64,000 nucleotides of DNA from the NCBI GenBank assembly GCA_947631115.1, contig CANRKB010000001.1:148059-212058 (forward strand). The letters are read 5' to 3'. The notes below the pieces were generated by a model. The model was given only the letters and a program-made list of their open reading frames with translations. It searched no databases and had not been told where the DNA came from. Positions 8,401-17,460 of the stretch are shown here, in pieces. Each line of letters opens with the position of its first letter. The first letter of the stretch is position 1. Made by a program: the position numbers and the translations under genes. This stretch comes from an uncultured Clostridia bacterium (GTDB taxonomy: Bacteria > Bacillota > Clostridia > Oscillospirales > Ruminococcaceae).

Positions 8401-9504
8401 ATGACCGAAATGGATATGGGGATCTCCCCGAGATCGCCGAAAAAACGTAAAAAGAAAAAAATAGGCTTCTGGAAGAGTATAAGATTGGGGCTTTTTCCGA
8501 CAAAGGGCGACAGCGTCGGAGAAATTGTCCGCAAAATTGTTTTTCTGTCGGCATTGATAATATTGGTAGCGGCGCTTATCTATATAGGGGTGTATGCGAT
8601 AAATTTCCTCAGCCTCGAGATGAACGCTGCCGTTGATGACAACGGAAACAAAACGGCGACCGACGCGCATATTGTCGAGGTCAAAAACCGCACTCCGACA
8701 AAGCAGGAGATAGAACAGCTTCCCGAGGGTTCCATAAATGAGAAATACGCGGCGCTGTATGCGGAAAACAACGATTTTGTCGGCTGGATAACAATACCCG
8801 GGACAAATATAGATTACCCCGTCGTTCAGGCTGAGGATAACGATTATTATCTGCATAGGGCGTTTGATAAGACTTATCTGTTTGAGGGTACAATATTTGC
8901 GGATTACCGCGGACCGATAACCGCCGAGGGTATGCCGCACAACACCGTTTTATACGGTCATAATATGCTGTACAAATTTAGGTTTACAGCGCTTCAGAAT
9001 TACAAAAACAACATTTCGTTTCTTAAAACGGCGCCCGTCATTGATTTCAACACTCTTTACGGGGACGGTAAATATAAGATCTTCTCGGTGTTTCTTGTAA
9101 ACTGGGAGAGCAAATACGGAGAGGTCTTTGATTATTCGGGCGCGACATATTTCAGAAATCAGGCGGAGTTTTACGACTTTGTGCTTGAATGTGGGGATAG
9201 AAGTATTTACGATACGGGCGTCGACGTTGAATACGGCGATGAATTTCTGACGCTCTCGACCTGCGATGAATCGACTTATATGAATTTAAGGCTTGTTATC
9301 GTCGCAAGAAAGGTGAGAGAAAATGAAGAACCAAAAGTAGATACATCTAAAATTGTCAGAAAGAGAAGTATAAAATATTTTGACGGATACTATCAGATCT
9401 ACGGAAATCTTTGGAAGGGGAGAACGTGGGATACCTCGGTCGTAAAAGGACTTGACGCGTATATCAAAGAACACGGACTCGAAGATGATCCATCGGACTA
9501 TTGA
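8401..9504 (+). CDS. Class B-like sortase 3
   Basis: 367 residues. A very basic N-tail (PKKRKKKK at 13-20) is followed by FPTKGDSVGEIVRKI, a TM helix at about 47-65 and a sortase domain with His187 (LYGHNM), Cys288 (LTLSTCD) and Arg297 (LRLVIVARK). The tail again has LWKGRTWDT. The Cys-Arg spacing (9 residues) is shorter than in sortases 1 and 2 (12). Substrate preference may therefore differ. The stop (9502-9504) precedes the SpoIID-like start at 9516 by only 11 bases, so the two are co-transcribed. Confidence 0.9.
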   Translation: MTEMDMGISPRSPKKRKKKKIGFWKSIRLGLFPTKGDSVGEIVRKIVFLSALIILVAALIYIGVYAINFLSLEMNAAVDDNGNKTATDAHIVEVKNRTPTKQEIEQLPEGSINEKYAALYAENNDFVGWITIPGTNIDYPVVQAEDNDYYLHRAFDKTYLFEGTIFADYRGPITAEGMPHNTVLYGHNMLYKFRFTALQNYKNNISFLKTAPVIDFNTLYGDGKYKIFSVFLVNWESKYGEVFDYSGATYFRNQAEFYDFVLECGDRSIYDTGVDVEYGDEFLTLSTCDESTYMNLRLVIVARKVRENEEPKVDTSKIVRKRSIKYFDGYYQIYGNLWKGRTWDTSVVKGLDAYIKEHGLEDDPSDY

Positions 9505-9515
9505 GGAGTTTATTG

Positions 9516-10901
9516 ATGAAGCGTTTTTCTTTGGTCAAGATTTTTACGGCGCTGACCATTATGTCGGTTTACATTTTCACTTTCGGAGTATCGGGAGCGG
9601 TCGAAGAAGAAACAGTAAAAGAAGACAATATTGTTTTTGAAAGCCAAGTTGAGAGCGGCGCGGTTCCCGAGTACGAGGATTTCGGACTTCCGACGCTTGA
9701 GCAGAATTATGTTCCGTTTGAGTTTGATCTGAGCGACGCGGCAAAACAGTATCTTAAAGATCCCGAAACGAATACGGGAGATAATCAAACGCAAAGCGTT
9801 CCTTATTTCAGCAGTTCGCAGGGTTCGGCGTCCGGCTTTTCTTCGTCATCGGGCGCTTCATCTTCTAAAGGAAGCTCTTTATCGTCGTCGGATTCGTCAA
9901 GCAGTTCGTCGTTAAGCAGTTCGTCGTTAAGCGGCTCGTCGCAAAGCGTTCCGTCAATAAGCAGTTCGTCGGTAGGCAGTTCGTCGGTAGGCAGTTCGTC
10001 GTCAAGCGCTCCCGCAACGTCATCGGAAATTCCGACGTTGAGTTCATCGTCATACACAAGTTCCGAAGAATCCCCGAGTACTCCCGGTTCTCCCGCAGAC
10101 GAAGAAGTGTGGGTGAATTGCAACGGTGAGATAGTGAGGGGAACGGCTCTTGATATTGTATCAAGAATAGTGATGATAGAAATGGGCCCTGCTTTTTCTC
10201 CCGAAGCCATAAAGGCTCAAGCTGTCGCGGCGTATACAAATGTAATACGCGCCAATAAGGCGGGCAGCGCGGAAAACGTAGTTATGAAAAACACCATAAC
10301 CGCAAAGGTCAAAAATATTGTCGCGGAAGTTTTGGGACAAGCCGTATATTATGACGGGAAGCTTATTCAGGCTGCATATTCCGCTTCTTCCGCGGGATAT
10401 ACGGCGTCTTCAAAGAATGTGTGGGGCGTTGATTATCCGTATTTGCAGAGCATTTATTGCGAGCTTGACGAGAAGTTCGACCCCAATTACGGAAAAACGC
10501 AGACGTTTACCTCGGAAGCAGTAAAAACCAAGATCAAGGATAAAACAGGCATTGAGCTTAGCGGCGACCCGTCGCAATGGTTTGAGATAGTCGACTATAC
10601 CGAGGGAAAATATGTCGGCAACATGAAAATAGGCGGACAAAGTACATATGTAAATTCAAGCGGAAAAACTGTTAAAATAACGGGGCGCGCTCTTCGTGAA
10701 ACTATCTTTGATTTCTCAATACGTTCGCATGCTTTTGAAATAAGCTATGACAGCGCAAACGACGCTTTTACGTTTACTACATACGGCTACGGACACGGCG
10801 TCGGACTTAGTCAGAACGGCGCGGACGCGCTGGCTATTCAATACGGTTGGAATTATAAGCAGATACTCGAGTTTTATTATCAGGGAGCGGAAGTTAAATG
10901 A
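9516..10901 (+). CDS. SpoIID/LytB-domain secreted protein with Ser-rich linker
   Basis: Start chosen at ATG 9516 because GAGGAG sits 7 bases upstream; 461 residues. A signal peptide or anchor (FSLVKIFTALTIMSVYIFTF) is followed by an acidic region, a long Ser-rich linker (about residues 95-185) and a SpoIID/LytB domain from about 200. Domain motifs include PEAIKAQAVAAYTN, AAYSASSAGYT and GYGHGVGLSQNGADALA. SpoIID is a lytic transglycosylase that degrades denuded glycan during engulfment; LytB-type members modify amidases. The Ser linker and sortase neighbours argue for a general wall protein rather than true SpoIID. The Ser codons form short DNA repeats at 9890-10010. Confidence 0.85.
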   Translation: MKRFSLVKIFTALTIMSVYIFTFGVSGAVEEETVKEDNIVFESQVESGAVPEYEDFGLPTLEQNYVPFEFDLSDAAKQYLKDPETNTGDNQTQSVPYFSSSQGSASGFSSSSGASSSKGSSLSSSDSSSSSSLSSSSLSGSSQSVPSISSSSVGSSSVGSSSSSAPATSSEIPTLSSSSYTSSEESPSTPGSPADEEVWVNCNGEIVRGTALDIVSRIVMIEMGPAFSPEAIKAQAVAAYTNVIRANKAGSAENVVMKNTITAKVKNIVAEVLGQAVYYDGKLIQAAYSASSAGYTASSKNVWGVDYPYLQSIYCELDEKFDPNYGKTQTFTSEAVKTKIKDKTGIELSGDPSQWFEIVDYTEGKYVGNMKIGGQSTYVNSSGKTVKITGRALRETIFDFSIRSHAFEISYDSANDAFTFTTYGYGHGVGLSQNGADALAIQYGWNYKQILEFYYQGAEVK

Positions 10902-11434
10902 ATGAGGCTGATTTGTATGACGCAACGGCGAAGGAGCTTTTTGAAAAGCGGAATTTTATAAAAGACCTTTGCTTTGAGTACAACAATTTAAAGCCCTCGC
11001 TGCTTGAAGAACGCGATGTGCTTATACGAAAGATTCTCGGAAAAGCGGGGAAGAATATTTTTATCGAACAGCAGTTTTGGTGCGATTACGGCTTTAATAT
11101 AGAAGTCGGCGACAACTTTTACGCAAACCACGGGCTTGTTATTCTTGACGGAGCGAAAGTGACTTTCGGAAATAACGTCTTTATCGCTCCTCAGTGCGGA
11201 TTTTACACGGCGGGACACCCGCTCGATTTTGAAACGCGGAACAAGGGGCTTGAATACGCGCTGCCGATAACGGTAGGCGATAATGTCTGGATAGGCGGAA
11301 TGGTTTCCGTAATGCCGGGAGTTAAGATAGGGAGCGGTTCGGTAATCGGCGGCGGGAGCGTAGTTATAAAGGATATTCCCGAAAACGTTCTTGCGGTGGG
11401 AAACCCGTGCAGGGTAATAAGGAAATTAAAATGA
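10898..11434 (+). CDS. Maltose/galactoside-type O-acetyltransferase
   Basis: 178 residues of the NodL/LacA/Maa branch of left-handed beta-helix acetyltransferases. An N-terminal helical cap (LYDATAKELFEKRN) precedes hexapeptide repeats with VIGGGSVVIKDIPENVLAVGNPCRVI near the end. The active-site His lies in TAGHPLD. These cytoplasmic enzymes move acetyl from acetyl-CoA to a sugar hydroxyl. It overlaps the SpoIID-like gene by four bases (ATGA). Translational coupling hints at acetylation of an envelope sugar, but many members act on free sugars. Confidence 0.9.
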   Translation: MNEADLYDATAKELFEKRNFIKDLCFEYNNLKPSLLEERDVLIRKILGKAGKNIFIEQQFWCDYGFNIEVGDNFYANHGLVILDGAKVTFGNNVFIAPQCGFYTAGHPLDFETRNKGLEYALPITVGDNVWIGGMVSVMPGVKIGSGSVIGGGSVVIKDIPENVLAVGNPCRVIRKLK

Positions 11435-11494
11435 AAAATTCCTCGGCGGCAATAATGAAATTCCGCCGACGTTTTATCTGAAAGGAGTTTAATT

Positions 11495-12655
11495 ATGGTC
11501 AATTTCGATTTTTGTACGCCCACAAGGCTTGTTTTCGGAAAGGGAGTTATCGAAAAACTTCCGTCAATAATGGAGCCTTTAGGAAAAAAGATATTGCTTG
11601 TATACGGGGGAGGTTCTATAAAGAAAAACGGACTTTACGATAAAGTCCGCGAGCTGCTTTCCGATTTTGAGATATTCGAGCTTTCGGGAGTAGAACCAAA
11701 CCCTAAATATGAAAGCGTAGTAAACGGAGCGGAAATCTGCCGTAAAAACGGGATAGAAGCAGTGCTTGCCGTCGGCGGCGGAAGCGTTTTGGACTGCTCT
11801 AAGTCGATTGCCGCAGGCGCGAAATACGACGGCGACCCGTGGGATCTTATCACTTACAAAGTTCCCGTAAAGAGCGCGCTGCCTATTGTTGATATTATGA
11901 CGCTCTCCGCTACGGGAAGCGAATATGACGCTAATTCCGTTATTTCAAGAATGGATCTTAACATAAAGACCTGTCTTAAATCCGAGCATATTTTCCCGAC
12001 CTGCTCTATTCTTGATCCGACTTATACTTTTACGGTCTCAAAGCGCCAGACTGCCTCAGGCGCCGCTGACGCGATAAGCCATGTGTTTGAAAAATATTTC
12101 ACAGCACCGACGAGCGACCTTGCCGACGGAATGTGCGAGGCTGTCATAAAAAGCATAATGAAAAATGTTGTGATAGCGCTTGAAAAGCCCGATGATTATG
12201 ACGCGAGAGCGGAGCTTATGGTTGACTGCGCGCTTGCCTGCAATAACATCATCGCGCTCGGAAACGGGGCTTCGGGTTGGGTCGCGCACGCGATAGAGCA
12301 TACTTTGAGCGCATATTATGACATTACTCACGGAGAGGGGCTAGCCATCATAACTCCGCACTGGATGAGGAAAATACTGAATGAGAAAACGGTCGACCGT
12401 TTTGTAAAATACGGCGTTAATGTTTTGGGCATTGACCCCGCGCAGGACAAGTTTTCAATTGCAAACAAGGCTATAGAGATGACCTACAGTTTTTTCGAGA
12501 GCCTGGGTATTCCCATGACGCTCCGCGCTGTTGGTATTGACGATAAGAAAATAGACGAAATGGCGTTTGATACAGCGGGAGACGGAAAGCTCGCAAATTG
12601 TTATGCTCCGCTTTCGGTCGATGACGTAAAGGAGATACTAACGAACGCGCTGTAA
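11495..12655 (+). CDS. Iron-containing alcohol dehydrogenase (BdhA/YqhD type)
   Basis: 386-residue NAD(P)-dependent group III alcohol dehydrogenase. Seen are GGGSVLDCSK (dinucleotide loop, about 95-104), the metal-ligand stretch DAISHVFEKY, and GWVAHAIEHTLSAYYDITHGEGLAI with the paired His ligands. It most resembles butanol dehydrogenases that reduce aldehydes at the end of fermentation, using NADPH or NADH. It has its own strong site (AAAGGAG, 7-8 bases before ATG). It ends where a dense block of hairpins begins. Confidence 0.92.
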   Translation: MVNFDFCTPTRLVFGKGVIEKLPSIMEPLGKKILLVYGGGSIKKNGLYDKVRELLSDFEIFELSGVEPNPKYESVVNGAEICRKNGIEAVLAVGGGSVLDCSKSIAAGAKYDGDPWDLITYKVPVKSALPIVDIMTLSATGSEYDANSVISRMDLNIKTCLKSEHIFPTCSILDPTYTFTVSKRQTASGAADAISHVFEKYFTAPTSDLADGMCEAVIKSIMKNVVIALEKPDDYDARAELMVDCALACNNIIALGNGASGWVAHAIEHTLSAYYDITHGEGLAIITPHWMRKILNEKTVDRFVKYGVNVLGIDPAQDKFSIANKAIEMTYSFFESLGIPMTLRAVGIDDKKIDEMAFDTAGDGKLANCYAPLSVDDVKEILTNAL

Positions 12656-12988
12656 GTTAGATGTAAGAGGTAAGATATGGTTTGAGCGGCGAACAGCGTT
12701 TGATTTCCAAACTACCTAACGGTCGACGCACGAAAGTTTTTTGAAAAGGAGTTTGAGGGAAAACTTTTTTACAAAAAAGTTTTCCCTCAATAACGCTTCA
12801 AAGAAGCGCATCAGGTTAAATGCCTACGGCATTGAACCTGGGGATGCGGGGAAAACAAGAGTTTTCCCCACATTGACTTTTCAAAGCCGTGCTTTGAAAA
12901 GTCGATCTTATAAATATGTTTTAAGCGTAAAACCGCCTCAGAAATGCATTTCTTTTGAGCGGAAAAGAAGAATTATGTAAACCAAAGC
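12656..12988. repeat. Non-coding stem-loop array
   Basis: The gap holds six consecutive inverted repeats. They are an 18-bp perfect stem with a 2-base loop (12753-12790), CGCTTC/GAAGCG (12793-12808), a CAGGTT..AACCTG stem (12811-12840), GGGGAAAAC/GTTTTCCCC (12848-12870), a 13-bp perfect stem (12875-12903) and an imperfect CCGC..GCGG stem (12934-12962). The stretch at 12725-12750 is nearly identical to the left arm of the palindrome at 40546. The 79-codon frame across it is just the repeats read through. Confidence 0.8.
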
Positions 12989-13012
12989 TGACATTTTTGT
13001 CAACTTTAGTTG
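12989..13012. promoter_or_regulatory. Candidate operator dyads upstream of the XRE gene
   Basis: Two overlapping perfect dyads, TGACA-N4-TGTCA (12989-13002) and CAAC-N4-GTTG (13001-13012), lie directly before the -35 box. Their position suits autoregulation by the XRE-AbrB protein encoded next. Confidence 0.5.
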
Positions 13013-13013
13013 G

Positions 13014-13042
13014 TTGAAAATACTTTTTTGTTATGATATACT
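13014..13042 (+). promoter_or_regulatory. Promoter of the XRE-ABC operon
   Basis: TTGAAA at 13014-13019 and TATACT at 13037-13042 with a 17-base spacer. The predicted start near 13049 rules out the ATG at 13049 as translational start. Confidence 0.8.
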
Positions 13043-13063
13043 TTATTTATGGAGGGTGAATTT

Positions 13064-13462
13064 ATGGGATTTGACGGCAATAATTTAAAGCTGTACCGAA
13101 AAAAGCTCGGTTATACCCAGGAGCAAATTGCAGAGCTTATCGGCGTTTCAAGACAGGCGCTCGCAAAATGGGAACGCGGAGAAAGCCTGCCCGATATTGA
13201 TAATGTCATAGCGCTGGCGGATCTGTTTGACGTAAGTGTTGACAGCCTTGTGAGAAACTTTGCTTCATTACATAAATTGCAAAAGAGCGACGATGATAAA
13301 AGACACATCTTCGGCATTACAAGAGTAAACAGCAAAGGACAAATCACCCTCCCGAAAAAATGCCGAGAGATCTTCGGTTTGAAAGCGGGAAACTCGCTCC
13401 TTGTTCTGGGAGATGAAGACAAGGGCATAGCGCTTATATCGGTGTTTGCCGACAAAAATTGA
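13064..13462 (+). CDS. XRE-family regulator with C-terminal AbrB/SpoVT domain
   Basis: 132 residues from ATG 13064 (GGAGG 8 bases upstream). An HTH_3 domain fills about 4-62 (YRKKLGYTQEQIAELIGVSRQALAKWERGES). A swapped-hairpin AbrB-like DNA-binding domain follows (ITRVNSKGQITLPKKCREIFGLKAGNS, about 87-115). Having both DNA-binding modules in one protein is less common than either alone. It heads a three-gene operon with an ABC exporter and probably senses or represses that exporter's expression through the dyads in front of its promoter. Confidence 0.88.
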   Translation: MGFDGNNLKLYRKKLGYTQEQIAELIGVSRQALAKWERGESLPDIDNVIALADLFDVSVDSLVRNFASLHKLQKSDDDKRHIFGITRVNSKGQITLPKKCREIFGLKAGNSLLVLGDEDKGIALISVFADKN

Positions 13463-13475
13463 ACGGGAGAAAAAT

Positions 13476-14216
13476 ATGAACGCCATTGAAACCAGAAGCC
13501 TTACAAAAAATTATAAGTCAAAAACAGCGGTAGATAAGATAGACCTCACCATTAAAGAAGGCGAGCTTTTCGCGCTTTTGGGAGTAAACGGCGCAGGCAA
13601 GACGACTACCGTCAGAATGTTAACGGGTCTTTCTCTTCCCACAAGCGGAGAATGTAAGGTCTGCGGGAACGATTGTGTTTCAGAGCGCGGCGAGATAAAG
13701 AAAATAGTCGGCATTTCCCCGCAGGATACCGCTGTTGCCGAAAATCTTACGGTATATGAAAATTTAAGTTTTATGTGCGGGATCTACGGTCATTCAAAAG
13801 AAAAGACCGAGCAAAAGACAGCCGAGATGATAAGGCTTTTCAAAATGGACGAGGTGAAAAATTCCCGCGCGAAAACGCTTTCTGGCGGTTGGAAAAGAAA
13901 GCTGTCCATAGCTATGGCGCTTATTTCTGAGCCGAAAGTTTTGTTCCTTGACGAGCCGACTTTAGGACTTGACGTGTTGGCAAGGCGCGAATTGTGGAGT
14001 ATTGTTGAGCGGTTAAAAGGCGGTACAACTATTGTTTTAACTACTCACTATATGGAAGAAGCGGAGCGTTTAGCCGACAGGATCGCTATAATGTTAAACG
14101 GTAAAATTGCGGCAAGCGGCACGTTGTCCGAGCTTGAAAAACTGAGCGGGAAAACGGGGCTTGAAGAAAGCTTTGTGGAGATAGCAGAGCGCTTCGGAAA
14201 GGATAATGTAAGATGA
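13476..14216 (+). CDS. ABC transporter ATP-binding protein (exporter type)
   Basis: 246 residues from ATG 13476 (GGGAGA site). Walker A GVNGAGKTTT, signature LSGGWKRKLSIAM, Walker B VLFLDEPTLGLD and the switch His in TTHYMEEAERL are all intact. It belongs to the CcmA/DrrA/NatA group that powers ABC-2 permeases. The C-terminus overlaps the permease start by four bases. Substrates of such pairs include drugs, lipids, peptides and Na+; nothing here decides. Confidence 0.92.
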   Translation: MNAIETRSLTKNYKSKTAVDKIDLTIKEGELFALLGVNGAGKTTTVRMLTGLSLPTSGECKVCGNDCVSERGEIKKIVGISPQDTAVAENLTVYENLSFMCGIYGHSKEKTEQKTAEMIRLFKMDEVKNSRAKTLSGGWKRKLSIAMALISEPKVLFLDEPTLGLDVLARRELWSIVERLKGGTTIVLTTHYMEEAERLADRIAIMLNGKIAASGTLSELEKLSGKTGLEESFVEIAERFGKDNVR

Positions 14217-14974
14217 ACAGAATACTCAGCTTTTCAAAGCGCAATTTTCTTGAAATGATACGCGATCCTTTAAGTTATATATTCTGCCTCGGATTTCCGC
14301 TTATAATGCTTATAGTTATGACGCTCGTAAACGATACTATCCCAAAAGAAACGGGAATGACGATTTTTCGCATTGACAATCTTTCGGGAGGGATAGCGGT
14401 TTTCGGAATGACGTTTTTGATGATGTTTACGTGCCTGTCAGTAGTAAAAGACCGGGCGGGCGCGTTTCTTATAAGACTGTACGCAACGCCCATGAAAAGC
14501 GGAGATTTTATTTCGGGTTACATTTTCCCCATGTTTATTTTGTCAATTTTACAGTCGACAATTACATTCTTCGCGTCATATGTTATCTCAATTATAACAG
14601 CCGTTGAAATAAACGTTTTGGGAATGTTCCTCGCGGTAATCTCGCTCATTCCGACAACCATAATATTTATTTCGCTGGGTTTGCTGTTTGGAACATTGTT
14701 CAGCGAAAAAGCCGCGCCCGGATTATGCTCAATAATAATTTCGCTCGGCTCATTTCTAGGCGGGATATGGTTTGACGTAAAAGGCGCAGGCGGTATACTT
14801 GAAAAAATCTGCACCGTACTCCCGTTTTATCATTCGGTAGAGTCGGCAAGAGCAGCGATAAATTTAAATTCGGATTTTCTCATTCATTTGCTGGTTACAA
14901 TAGGTTATGCCTTTGTGATAACGGCGTTTTCGGTGATAGTGTTCAAAAACAAAATGAGGGCGGATCTAAACTGA
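14213..14974 (+). CDS. ABC-2 type permease
   Basis: 253 residues with six predicted TM helices and the ABC-2 layout: an N-terminal amphipathic start (ILSFSKRNFLEMIRDPLSYIF), a helix pair around 55-110, and the LGSFLGGIWF segment near 180. It forms the membrane part of the exporter with the preceding ATPase. A bidirectional terminator follows. Confidence 0.88.
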   Translation: MNRILSFSKRNFLEMIRDPLSYIFCLGFPLIMLIVMTLVNDTIPKETGMTIFRIDNLSGGIAVFGMTFLMMFTCLSVVKDRAGAFLIRLYATPMKSGDFISGYIFPMFILSILQSTITFFASYVISIITAVEINVLGMFLAVISLIPTTIIFISLGLLFGTLFSEKAAPGLCSIIISLGSFLGGIWFDVKGAGGILEKICTVLPFYHSVESARAAINLNSDFLIHLLVTIGYAFVITAFSVIVFKNKMRADLN

Positions 14975-14986
14975 CAGGTACTAAAC

Positions 14987-15018
14987 AAAAAAGAGGCAGG
15001 AATGTTCCCGCCTCTTTA
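14987..15018. terminator. Bidirectional terminator between the exporter and pheT
   Basis: GAGGC..GCCTC stem (14993-15014, one mismatch) with an A-run before and TTT after, between two converging operons. Confidence 0.75.
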
Positions 15019-15036
15019 TCCTATGCCGTTTTGATT

Positions 15037-17448
15037 TTAAATTCCTCTTACTATCGCTCCGAAATCACTCGCAACAACCGCGTTTATCTTTATCATCTCG
15101 CTGTCCGCAATTTCGTCTGTAACATCACAGTCGTCCGCAAACGTTATCGAGAACGACAGGCTCTTTTTGCCGAAACCGAGCTTTTCGTTTTCATAGTGGT
15201 CGAAAAGCTCTACCTTAACGGCTTTCGCGCTCGCTTGTCTTATCGCGTTCTCAACATCTCCGCAGAGCGTTTTCTTGTCAAGGATAAGCGACAAATCGCG
15301 CTTTATCTTCGCAAAGCCGTTGTCGGGAACGTATTTAATTTCAGGCTCATACATCTCCTGAATTGCCGAATAGTTAAGCTCGGCAATTATAATGTTCAGG
15401 TCGGTCTTCTTGCCCTCGGCAATATTCAGCCCCTCGACAACCTCGTATCTGAGCTTTCCGAGATGTCCTATGCTCTTTTCGTTGCAGAAAATCTCGGCGG
15501 TCATTCCCGAATGGAGATAGGGTCTTTCGCCGCGCTTAAAGGTGAAATTAAGTCCGTTCGCAAGCGCAAAGCTTTCTATTGCCTCTTTCACAGTAAAGAA
15601 CGTCTCGTCCGCGCCGTATGCGCCGAGGCAGAGAATTTTCCGTTCTTCGGGCGATTCTTTAAGCGGCAGTTCTTTCGGAAGATACACATTCGCAAGCTCG
15701 AAAAATCTGCCTTTTGAACGGTCGTTCTTTACATTGTCGGCAATTACGTTTATCATACACGGCGACATAACCGTGCGCATTATCGAAAGATTGTCCGTTA
15801 TCGGATTTAAAAGCTCAACGCATTTTCTTTCGGGAGCGTCCTCGGGGAGCATTATCATATCAAGCTCGCGCTTTGAGTACATTGCAAGCGTCTGTATCTC
15901 GTAAAATCCCATCGCGCAGAAGAATTTCTTTGCCGAAAGCTCCTTGTTCTGGAGATAATTAAGTCCGCCGCCCGTGACCTTTGCGCTGTCAAGAAATGTC
16001 GGAACAACGTGGCTGTAGCCGTACTCGCGGATAACTTCCTCCGCAATGTCCTGATAGTTTTCAATATCGGCTCTCCAGCGCGGAACGGTAAGGCTCAGCG
16101 TCTCGCCGTTTTCCTCAACTCCGAACTGAAGTGCGCGCAAAATCTCAACGATAGTTTCCTGCGGAACATCTATGCCGAGTACGGAGTTCACCTTTGACAC
16201 GGTAACGTCAAATTTCACGTTTTCGGTGCTTTCGCCTGCGGTCACATCATAAGCCGACGAGCTTATTTCAGCAACGCCCATTGTCTGAACAAGGTTCAGC
16301 GCTCTCGCCATTCCGCACTCAACGCCGTATTCGTCTACGCCCTTTTCAAACCTTGCCGCAGCGTCAGTGTGCAGTCCGAGAGAACGCGAGGTCTTTCTGA
16401 CGTTATCTCTGCGGAATTTCGCCGCTTCAAGGAGAATTTCGGTCGTTGTCGGCTCGATTTCCGAGTTAAGACCGCCCATAATTCCCGCAAGTCCTACGCC
16501 CTTTGCCTTGTCGCAGATAAGCAGATTTTCGGCAGTAAGAACGCGCTCTTTTTCGTCAAGCGTGGTTATCTTCTCGCCGTCCGTTGCTCTGCGTACAACT
16601 ATCGACTTTCCGTCAAGCGTGTCCAAATCGTATGCGTGCATAGGCTGTCCGATTTCAAGGAGAACATAGTTTGTAATATCAACAATAGCGTCAATTGCTC
16701 CAAACCCGCATACCGAAAGCCTGCGTTTCATCCACTGCGGGCTTTCAAAGTGCTTTACATTATAAATATAATGTCCGAGATAGCGCGGGCAGAGGTCTTT
16801 GTCGATGACTTCTACGGAAATGTCGGGGTGAGTTTTTTCGGTGCGGTTATAGCTGTAGTCGGGTTCTTTAAGCGGCTTTTTCAGAAACGCCGCGACTTCT
16901 CTCGCTATTCCCAACACCGACTGACAGTCGGGGCGGTTTGCCGTAATTGAAATGTCAAACACATAGTCGTCAAGACCGAGATATTTTACAATATCCTCTC
17001 CAACGGGCGCGTCTTCGGGAAGAATTAAGATACCGTTTACGTCTGCGCCCTTTATCCAGTTGTCGTTTATTCCAAGCTCACCGCCCGAACAGAGCATACC
17101 GTAGCTTATCATATCCTTCATCTTGCGCGGCTGTATTTCCAAGCCGTTCGGAAGCATCGCCCCTACAAGCGCCGCAGGCACTTTCGCGCCCTTAAACACA
17201 TTGTCCGCGCCCGTTAAAATAAGGTTGTCCGCGCCCTGTTCGCCGCAGTTGACGTGGCAGATATAAAGATGCGTTCCCTCGTATTTTTCAATTGACGTAA
17301 CTTCGCCGACATAGATTTTTTCAATGTCCTTGCCTAAATAAATCGTTTCTTCAACTTCAAATCCCGAACCGAACAGCTTTTCAACAAGCTCCTCGGTCGT
17401 AACGTCTATATCAACGTATTCTTTCAGCCAGCTTTGTAATATCTTCAT
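15037..17448 (-). CDS. pheT: Phenylalanyl-tRNA synthetase beta subunit
   Basis: 803 residues, normal for the bacterial type. It starts with the fixed MKILQSWLKEYVDID, has the tRNA-binding EMAP-like domain (about 40-150), the B3/B4 editing region (about 210-380, including GIMGGLNSEI), the B5 domain and the C-terminal FDX anticodon-binding domain (FDHYENEKLGFGKKSLSF). With PheS it forms the (alpha-beta)2 enzyme that charges tRNA-Phe and edits Tyr-tRNA-Phe. It lies 12 bases behind pheS in the T-box operon. Confidence 0.97.
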   Translation of the reverse strand: MKILQSWLKEYVDIDVTTEELVEKLFGSGFEVEETIYLGKDIEKIYVGEVTSIEKYEGTHLYICHVNCGEQGADNLILTGADNVFKGAKVPAALVGAMLPNGLEIQPRKMKDMISYGMLCSGGELGINDNWIKGADVNGILILPEDAPVGEDIVKYLGLDDYVFDISITANRPDCQSVLGIAREVAAFLKKPLKEPDYSYNRTEKTHPDISVEVIDKDLCPRYLGHYIYNVKHFESPQWMKRRLSVCGFGAIDAIVDITNYVLLEIGQPMHAYDLDTLDGKSIVVRRATDGEKITTLDEKERVLTAENLLICDKAKGVGLAGIMGGLNSEIEPTTTEILLEAAKFRRDNVRKTSRSLGLHTDAAARFEKGVDEYGVECGMARALNLVQTMGVAEISSSAYDVTAGESTENVKFDVTVSKVNSVLGIDVPQETIVEILRALQFGVEENGETLSLTVPRWRADIENYQDIAEEVIREYGYSHVVPTFLDSAKVTGGGLNYLQNKELSAKKFFCAMGFYEIQTLAMYSKRELDMIMLPEDAPERKCVELLNPITDNLSIMRTVMSPCMINVIADNVKNDRSKGRFFELANVYLPKELPLKESPEERKILCLGAYGADETFFTVKEAIESFALANGLNFTFKRGERPYLHSGMTAEIFCNEKSIGHLGKLRYEVVEGLNIAEGKKTDLNIIIAELNYSAIQEMYEPEIKYVPDNGFAKIKRDLSLILDKKTLCGDVENAIRQASAKAVKVELFDHYENEKLGFGKKSLSFSITFADDCDVTDEIADSEMIKINAVVASDFGAIVRGI

Positions 17449-17460
17449 TTCAATTCCCCC

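Noticed and set aside
12741..12980. 79-codon open frame
   Set aside because: It runs through six inverted repeats, lacks a ribosome site and has no protein-like composition.
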